Shown: positions 5,866 through 9,089 of the stretch, in pieces
Position numbering within the stretch: the first letter of the stretch is position 1
Layout: each line of letters starts with the position of its first letter
Source of the DNA: Bacteroidales bacterium
Lineage (GTDB): Bacteria; Bacteroidota; Bacteroidia; Bacteroidales; UBA932
Reading direction: 5' to 3'
DNA: 9,089 nt
Assembly: GCA_017615445.1 (NCBI GenBank)
Contig: JAGAAD010000077.1
Location: forward strand, 1-9,089
Notes under the pieces: generated by a model
Database searches by the model: none
What the model was told of the DNA's origin: nothing
What the model saw: only the letters and a program-made list of their open reading frames with translations
Program-made: the position numbers and the translations under genes

Positions 5866-6430
5866 AGAGGTCCTCCGAATAATCGAAAAGGTCAGTGGCT
5901 TCGCAAAGACGGGGATGCGATTTGTCTTTTTCCGAGAGGATAACCTTGTCCGCAGGGACCTGCCAGTCGATTCCGAGATCCGGGTCGTTCCAGGCTATCG
6001 CTCCCTGGGCCGCAGGCTCGAAGAAACGGTCGCATTTGTACTGGATCACGGCTTCCTCGGAAAGCACGCTGAAGCCGTGGGCAAAGCCGCGGGGGATGAA
6101 GAGCTGGCGGTGGTTGTCGCCGGAAAGGATGACCGAGACGTGTTTGCCGAAGGTGGGGCTGCCCTTGCGCAGATCCAGCGCTATGTCCAGCACCTCGCCC
6201 TTGATCACCCTGAGCAGCTTGCTCTGGCTGAAACGGCCGGTTTGGTAGTGCAGCCCGCGGATGACGCCGTAGGCGGACTTGCTTTCGTTGTCCTGCACGA
6301 AGCTCATCGGGCGGACGGCGGCAGCGAAATCCCTTTCGCTGAACGATTCGAAGAAGTAGCCCCTGTTGTCTCCGAAGACTTTGGGCTCCACTATCACGAC
6401 TCCTTCGATATCTGTTTTGATCACATTCAT
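5858..6430 (-). CDS. rfbC: dTDP-4-dehydrorhamnose 3,5-epimerase
   Basis: RmlC/RfbC performs the third step of dTDP-L-rhamnose synthesis, epimerising dTDP-4-keto-6-deoxyglucose at C3 and C5. With ATG 6430 the protein has 190 residues, the usual length, and begins MNVIKTDIEGVVIVEP; a start 12 codons upstream would only extend it into rfbD. Family hallmarks are DNRGYFFESF (21-30), FVQDNESKS (44-52), RGLHYQ (58-63) with catalytic H61, FIPRGFAHGF (111-120), Y131 as the likely general acid, and D169 in SEKDKSHP. The double-stranded beta-helix (cupin) fold is expected. The start overlaps the rfbD stop by four bases (ATGA), showing an operon. The partners RfbA and RfbB are not in the window and may lie elsewhere. 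Confidence 0.96.
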   Translation of the reverse strand: MNVIKTDIEGVVIVEPKVFGDNRGYFFESFSERDFAAAVRPMSFVQDNESKSAYGVIRGLHYQTGRFSQSKLLRVIKGEVLDIALDLRKGSPTFGKHVSVILSGDNHRQLFIPRGFAHGFSVLSEEAVIQYKCDRFFEPAAQGAIAWNDPDLGIDWQVPADKVILSEKDKSHPRLCEATDLFDYSEDLYA

Positions 6431-7299
6431 ACGCGTTTCAAACACTGCTCGAGCGAATCTCTCCAATAAGGGATGTCCACTCCGAAAGTTTTCTTCACAA
6501 GCGACTTATCCAGCACGCTATATTGCGGGCGGCGGGCCTTGCTGCGGTAGTCCGAGGTCAGGCAGGGGTAGACTTTGCAGGAATAGCCGCAGAGGTCCCT
6601 GATAGCCATCGCGAAATCATACCAGCTCACGGCTCCTTCGCTTGAGTAGTGGTAGATGCCGGTCTTGCCGAGCTGCCTTGTGGTGATAATATGCATAATC
6701 AGGCCCGCCAGGTCGGCCGCGCTGGTGGGGGAGCCCACCTGGTCGCAGACCACCCGGATTTCGTCGCGAGTGCTCATTAGCGAGCGCATGGTGCCCACGA
6801 AATTCTTCCCGGCGGGGGAGTACAGCCAGGCCGTGCGCAAAATAATGTACTTGCAGCCGGACTTCTGGATCGCTTTCTCGCCAGCGAGCTTCGTGCTGCC
6901 GTAGACGCTGCGGGGGGCGGGCGGAACAGTCTCCTTGATGGGGGTGTTTCCCTCGCCGGAGAAGACGTAGTCCGTGCTGATGTGGATCAAGGTCGCGCCC
7001 ACTGTCTTTGCGATTCTGGCGAGGCTTTCCGGAGCGTCGCGGTTGATGGCGGCTGCGAATTCCACATCGTCCTCGGCCTTGTCCACCTGAGTGTAGGCCG
7101 CGCAGTTCACTATCACGTCGATTTTTTCGTTCCGGACTATTATCTCCACCGCCTCTTCGTTGGTAATGTCCAGGTGGATCGTCTCGGCGCCCGGCATCTC
7201 CCCGATATCCGTGAAGACGAAGCGGTCTGTGCTGTCTGCCGCGAGGCGGCGGAGCTCACATCCCAGATTGCCGTTCGAACCTGTAACCAGAACATTCAT
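6427..7299 (-). CDS. rfbD: dTDP-4-dehydrorhamnose reductase
   Basis: RmlD/RfbD reduces dTDP-4-keto-L-rhamnose to dTDP-L-rhamnose, the last step of the pathway, using NAD(P)H in the cytoplasm. It has 290 residues from ATG 7299, starting MNVLVTGSNGNLG with the Rossmann glycine motif G7-x2-G10-x2-G13. The extended-SDR catalytic residues are T109 with D110 and Y111 (STDYVFSG), then Y133-x3-K137 (YGSTKLAGE). The upstream in-frame extension (to 7350) crosses the promoter and rnhA and is rejected. The leader is very short: the minus-strand TATTTTTG ends seven bases before the ATG, so the mRNA may be leaderless. It is the first gene of the rfbD-rfbC-PAP2 operon and diverges from rnhA. Confidence 0.95.
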   Translation of the reverse strand: MNVLVTGSNGNLGCELRRLAADSTDRFVFTDIGEMPGAETIHLDITNEEAVEIIVRNEKIDVIVNCAAYTQVDKAEDDVEFAAAINRDAPESLARIAKTVGATLIHISTDYVFSGEGNTPIKETVPPAPRSVYGSTKLAGEKAIQKSGCKYIILRTAWLYSPAGKNFVGTMRSLMSTRDEIRVVCDQVGSPTSAADLAGLIMHIITTRQLGKTGIYHYSSEGAVSWYDFAMAIRDLCGYSCKVYPCLTSDYRSKARRPQYSVLDKSLVKKTFGVDIPYWRDSLEQCLKRV

Positions 7300-7306
7300 A
7301 ATTGCA

Positions 7307-7324
7307 CAAAAATAATTATTTTTG
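7307..7324. promoter_or_regulatory. Palindromic bidirectional promoter between rfbD and rnhA
   Basis: CAAAAATAATTATTTTTG is a perfect 18-bp palindrome in the 31-bp gap between two divergent genes. Its right half gives TATTTTTG (7317-7324) on the plus strand and its left half gives the same octamer on the minus strand (7314-7307); both match the Bacteroidota -7 consensus TAnnTTTG. The elements end six bases before the rnhA ATG and seven bases before the rfbD ATG, so transcripts would start at or next to the start codon. No -33 element is clear on either side. Confidence 0.6.
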
Positions 7325-7330
7325 CGGATA

Positions 7331-7813
7331 ATGGAGCAGAAGCAGACCATATATCTCTACACAGACGGGGCCGCCAGCGGAAACCCGGGTCCTGGAGGGT
7401 ACGGGATAGTTCTGAAATGCGGAGACATCCGCAAGGAACTTAGCGGAGGCTTCCGTCTCACCACCAACAACAGAATGGAACTCCTCGCCGTGATCAAAGG
7501 CCTGGAAGCGATAAAGTGGGAAAACGCCGCGGTGGAGGTGTATAGCGACAGCACGTATGTGGTGAAAGCCATCACGGAAGGCTGGTTGGACACCTGGGTC
7601 GCGAAGGGCTGGAAGAAGGTGAAGAATCCGGATCTGTGGCAGGCTTTCCTTCCGCTCTACAAAAAGCACAAAGTGAATTTCCATTGGCTGAAAGGCCATG
7701 CCGGACACCCGGAGAACGAGCGTTGCGACCGCCTCGCCGTGGCCGCCTATGGCCAGCCGGATCTCCCGGTGGACGAGGGATATGAAATGACTAAAACCGA
7801 ATCATTATTTTAA
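7331..7813 (+). CDS. rnhA: Ribonuclease HI
   Basis: RNase HI cuts the RNA strand of RNA-DNA hybrids, clearing R-loops and primers. From ATG 7331 the protein has 160 residues, close to the 155 of E. coli. The DEDD metal-binding residues are D12 ([14 protein letters not shown]), E50 (NNRMELLA), D73 (VYSDSTYVV) and D133 (NERCDRLA), with the active-site H126 in GHAGHPEN. The basic protrusion of bacterial type HI enzymes is present ([15 protein letters not shown], 89-103). An in-frame TTG at 7322 would add three residues but lies inside the promoter element, so ATG 7331 is preferred. There is no Shine-Dalgarno. pdxA follows after two bases. Confidence 0.96.
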   Translation: MEQKQTIYLYTDGAASGNPGPGGYGIVLKCGDIRKELSGGFRLTTNNRMELLAVIKGLEAIKWENAAVEVYSDSTYVVKAITEGWLDTWVAKGWKKVKNPDLWQAFLPLYKKHKVNFHWLKGHAGHPENERCDRLAVAAYGQPDLPVDEGYEMTKTESLF

Positions 7814-7815
7814 AG

Positions 7816-8907
7816 ATGAAAGACAATAAACTGATTGTGGGTATCACACAAGGCGATTCGAACGGAATAGGCTACGAAGTTATCATCAAGGCCCTCTGGG
7901 ACGAACGCATACTCGAGCAGTTCACCCCGGTGGTCTACGGCTCGCCGAAGCTTTTCGGGTTCTATCTGAAGACTATCCCGGAGATTGAGAATCTCCCCCT
8001 GAACAATATCACGGACGCCCGTCAGGCGCAGCCGAAGAAGATCAACATCCTGAACTGCCTGCCGGACAGCACGTATGCCGAGCCGGGCAGCCCCGGCCCT
8101 GAGGCGGCGAATTCCGCCATCAAGGCGCTGGACGCCGCCGTCAGGGACATCAAGGCCGGCTCGATCGACGTGCTGGTCACGGGCCCGATCAACAAAAAGT
8201 CCGTGTCCATCCAGGGCTTCCAGTTCCCCGGCCACACCGAGTACCTGATGAACGCCTTCGGAGTGAAGGACGTGACGATGTTGATGGTCAGCGACCGCAT
8301 CAAGCTCGGAGTGGTCACCGGCCACATCCCGCTGAAGGATGTCCCCGGCGCCATCACGGAAGAAAAGATCCTGAGCAAGCTCCGCCTGATGAAGGAATCG
8401 CTGATCAAGGACTTCGGCTATGACAACCCCACCATCGGCGTCCTCAGCCTGAATCCCCACAGCGGCGACGGCGGCCTTCTCGGCACGGAGGAGCAGGACA
8501 TCATAATCCCGGCGCTTAAGAAAGCCACGGAGGAGGGCATCGAAGCCTACGGCCCGTTCTCGCCGGACGGCTATTTCGGCCTCGGGAAGTACCAGCAGTT
8601 CGACGCCACCCTGGCGATGTACCACGACCAGGGCCTCTCGCCCTTCAAGACCATCGCCTTCTCGGACGGCGTGAACTTCACGGCCGGCCTGCCGGTGGTG
8701 AGGACCTCGCCGGACCATGGAACCGCCTACGACATGGCCGGTCGCGATATGGCAGACCCGGTGAGCATGCGCTCCGCCATCTTCACCGCCGTGGACATTT
8801 TCCGCCGCAGGCAGGCCCACGAGCGGCTTGTGGAAGGCCGGATGATAGACCGCACTCCCGCCGAGGAAGAGCGCCCGCAGCGCCCGGACCGCCCGCAGAT
8901 AGCGTAA
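7816..8907 (+). CDS. pdxA: 4-hydroxythreonine-4-phosphate dehydrogenase
   Basis: PdxA oxidises 4-phosphohydroxy-L-threonine with NAD(P); the product decarboxylates to the amino-ketone that PdxJ condenses into pyridoxine 5'-phosphate, the DXP-dependent route to vitamin B6. The 363-residue protein shows the three metal-binding histidines H170 (GHIPLKD), H215 (NPHSGDGG) and H270 (MYHDQGL), the substrate-binding GHTEYL (139-144) and the GPINK loop (123-127). The N-terminus VGITQGDSNGIGYEVIIKAL is typical of Bacteroidota members. The last 25 residues are charged and Pro/Arg/Glu-rich and look like a variable tail. ATG 7816 lies two bases after the rnhA stop with only a weak AAAG before it, so the two genes are likely co-transcribed. 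Confidence 0.96.
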   Translation: MKDNKLIVGITQGDSNGIGYEVIIKALWDERILEQFTPVVYGSPKLFGFYLKTIPEIENLPLNNITDARQAQPKKINILNCLPDSTYAEPGSPGPEAANSAIKALDAAVRDIKAGSIDVLVTGPINKKSVSIQGFQFPGHTEYLMNAFGVKDVTMLMVSDRIKLGVVTGHIPLKDVPGAITEEKILSKLRLMKESLIKDFGYDNPTIGVLSLNPHSGDGGLLGTEEQDIIIPALKKATEEGIEAYGPFSPDGYFGLGKYQQFDATLAMYHDQGLSPFKTIAFSDGVNFTAGLPVVRTSPDHGTAYDMAGRDMADPVSMRSAIFTAVDIFRRRQAHERLVEGRMIDRTPAEEERPQRPDRPQIA

Positions 8908-8909
8908 AG

Positions 8910-8941
8910 TTGGGATATACCGATTTTTATATATAATTTTG
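8910..8941 (+). promoter_or_regulatory. Promoter for the rightmost gene (TTG-N21-TAATTTTG)
   Basis: The -7 element TAATTTTG at 8934-8941 matches TAnnTTTG, and TTG at 8910-8912 sits 21 bases upstream, within the 19-21 base spacing of Bacteroidota promoters. This is the most complete promoter in the window. Transcription would begin near 8946, giving a leader of about 40 bases before ATG 8987. No convincing pdxA terminator is seen between the pdxA stop and this promoter. Confidence 0.65.
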
Positions 8942-8986
8942 CAGCGAATTTAAGTTTCACCAAAACCTTTTTTATGGTACTTGGAA

Positions 8987-9089
8987 ATGAGAAAACCATT
9001 CGTTATCGCAGCAATGTTGCTGTGCTGCTCTCTTGCGATCGCACAAGAGGCTGACGAACTCGGTGGTAGCAATGCCGAGTTATCCGTTA
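8987..9089 (+). CDS. Secreted or outer-membrane protein, N-terminal fragment
   Basis: The first 34 codons are visible before the window ends. The peptide starts MRKPFVIAAMLLCCSLAIAQ, a clear signal peptide with basic n-region, hydrophobic core and an Ala-x-Ala type cleavage site near AIAQ, followed by EADELGGSNAELSV. The mature protein would therefore be periplasmic or in the outer membrane. The stretch after the signal recalls the start of Bacteroidales outer-membrane or beta-barrel proteins, but too little is present to name a family. ATG 8974 lies upstream in another frame and gives no signal sequence, so ATG 8987 is chosen. It has its own promoter at 8910-8941. Confidence 0.75.
   Translation, partial: MRKPFVIAAMLLCCSLAIAQEADELGGSNAELSV

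Noticed and set aside
8908..8986. Terminator after pdxA
   Set aside because: No stem-loop followed by T residues was found; the AT-rich stretch is better explained as the promoter of the next gene.

Overview
The window looks like a chromosomal, mostly housekeeping segment from a fairly GC-rich member of the Bacteroidota, probably order Bacteroidales. The reasons are the protein styles (RecA, RlmN, RecX, TrpS, PdxA), the frequent lack of Shine-Dalgarno sequences, AT-rich leaders, and several matches to the Bacteroidota -7 promoter element TAnnTTTG. No phage, transposase, cas, tRNA or rRNA gene is visible.

Layout, left to right. (1) The 3' end of rsmI (+) overlaps by 95 bp the start of a membrane-anchored helix-hairpin-helix (ComEA-like) gene (+). 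The tail of that gene in turn overlaps the end of trpS (-) by 41 bp. (2) recA and trpS (-) abut with no spacer and form an operon read leftward. (3) A 526-bp intergenic region (3188-3713) separates recA from rlmN. It holds a recA promoter, two perfect or near-perfect palindromes, a pair of 35-bp hairpin repeats, and four head-to-tail 51-bp repeats that run into the putative rlmN promoter. (4) rlmN and recX (+) overlap by ATGA. (5) rfbD, rfbC and a PAP2-family phosphatase (-) are tightly overlapped and converge on recX. (6) rnhA and pdxA (+) diverge from rfbD across an 18-bp perfect palindrome that supplies a TAnnTTTG element to each strand. (7) A promoter and the first 34 codons of a secreted-protein gene (+) end the window.

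Functionally, the window combines RNA modification (RsmI, RlmN), recombination and its control (RecA, RecX), tryptophan charging, dTDP-rhamnose synthesis with a periplasmic lipid phosphatase, RNA-DNA hybrid removal and vitamin B6 synthesis. No novel enzyme system was found. The parts worth a second look are non-coding or overprinted: the recA-rlmN repeat region, palindrome-rich in-frame insertions in rlmN and in the HhH gene, the symmetric bidirectional promoter, and the long gene overlaps.
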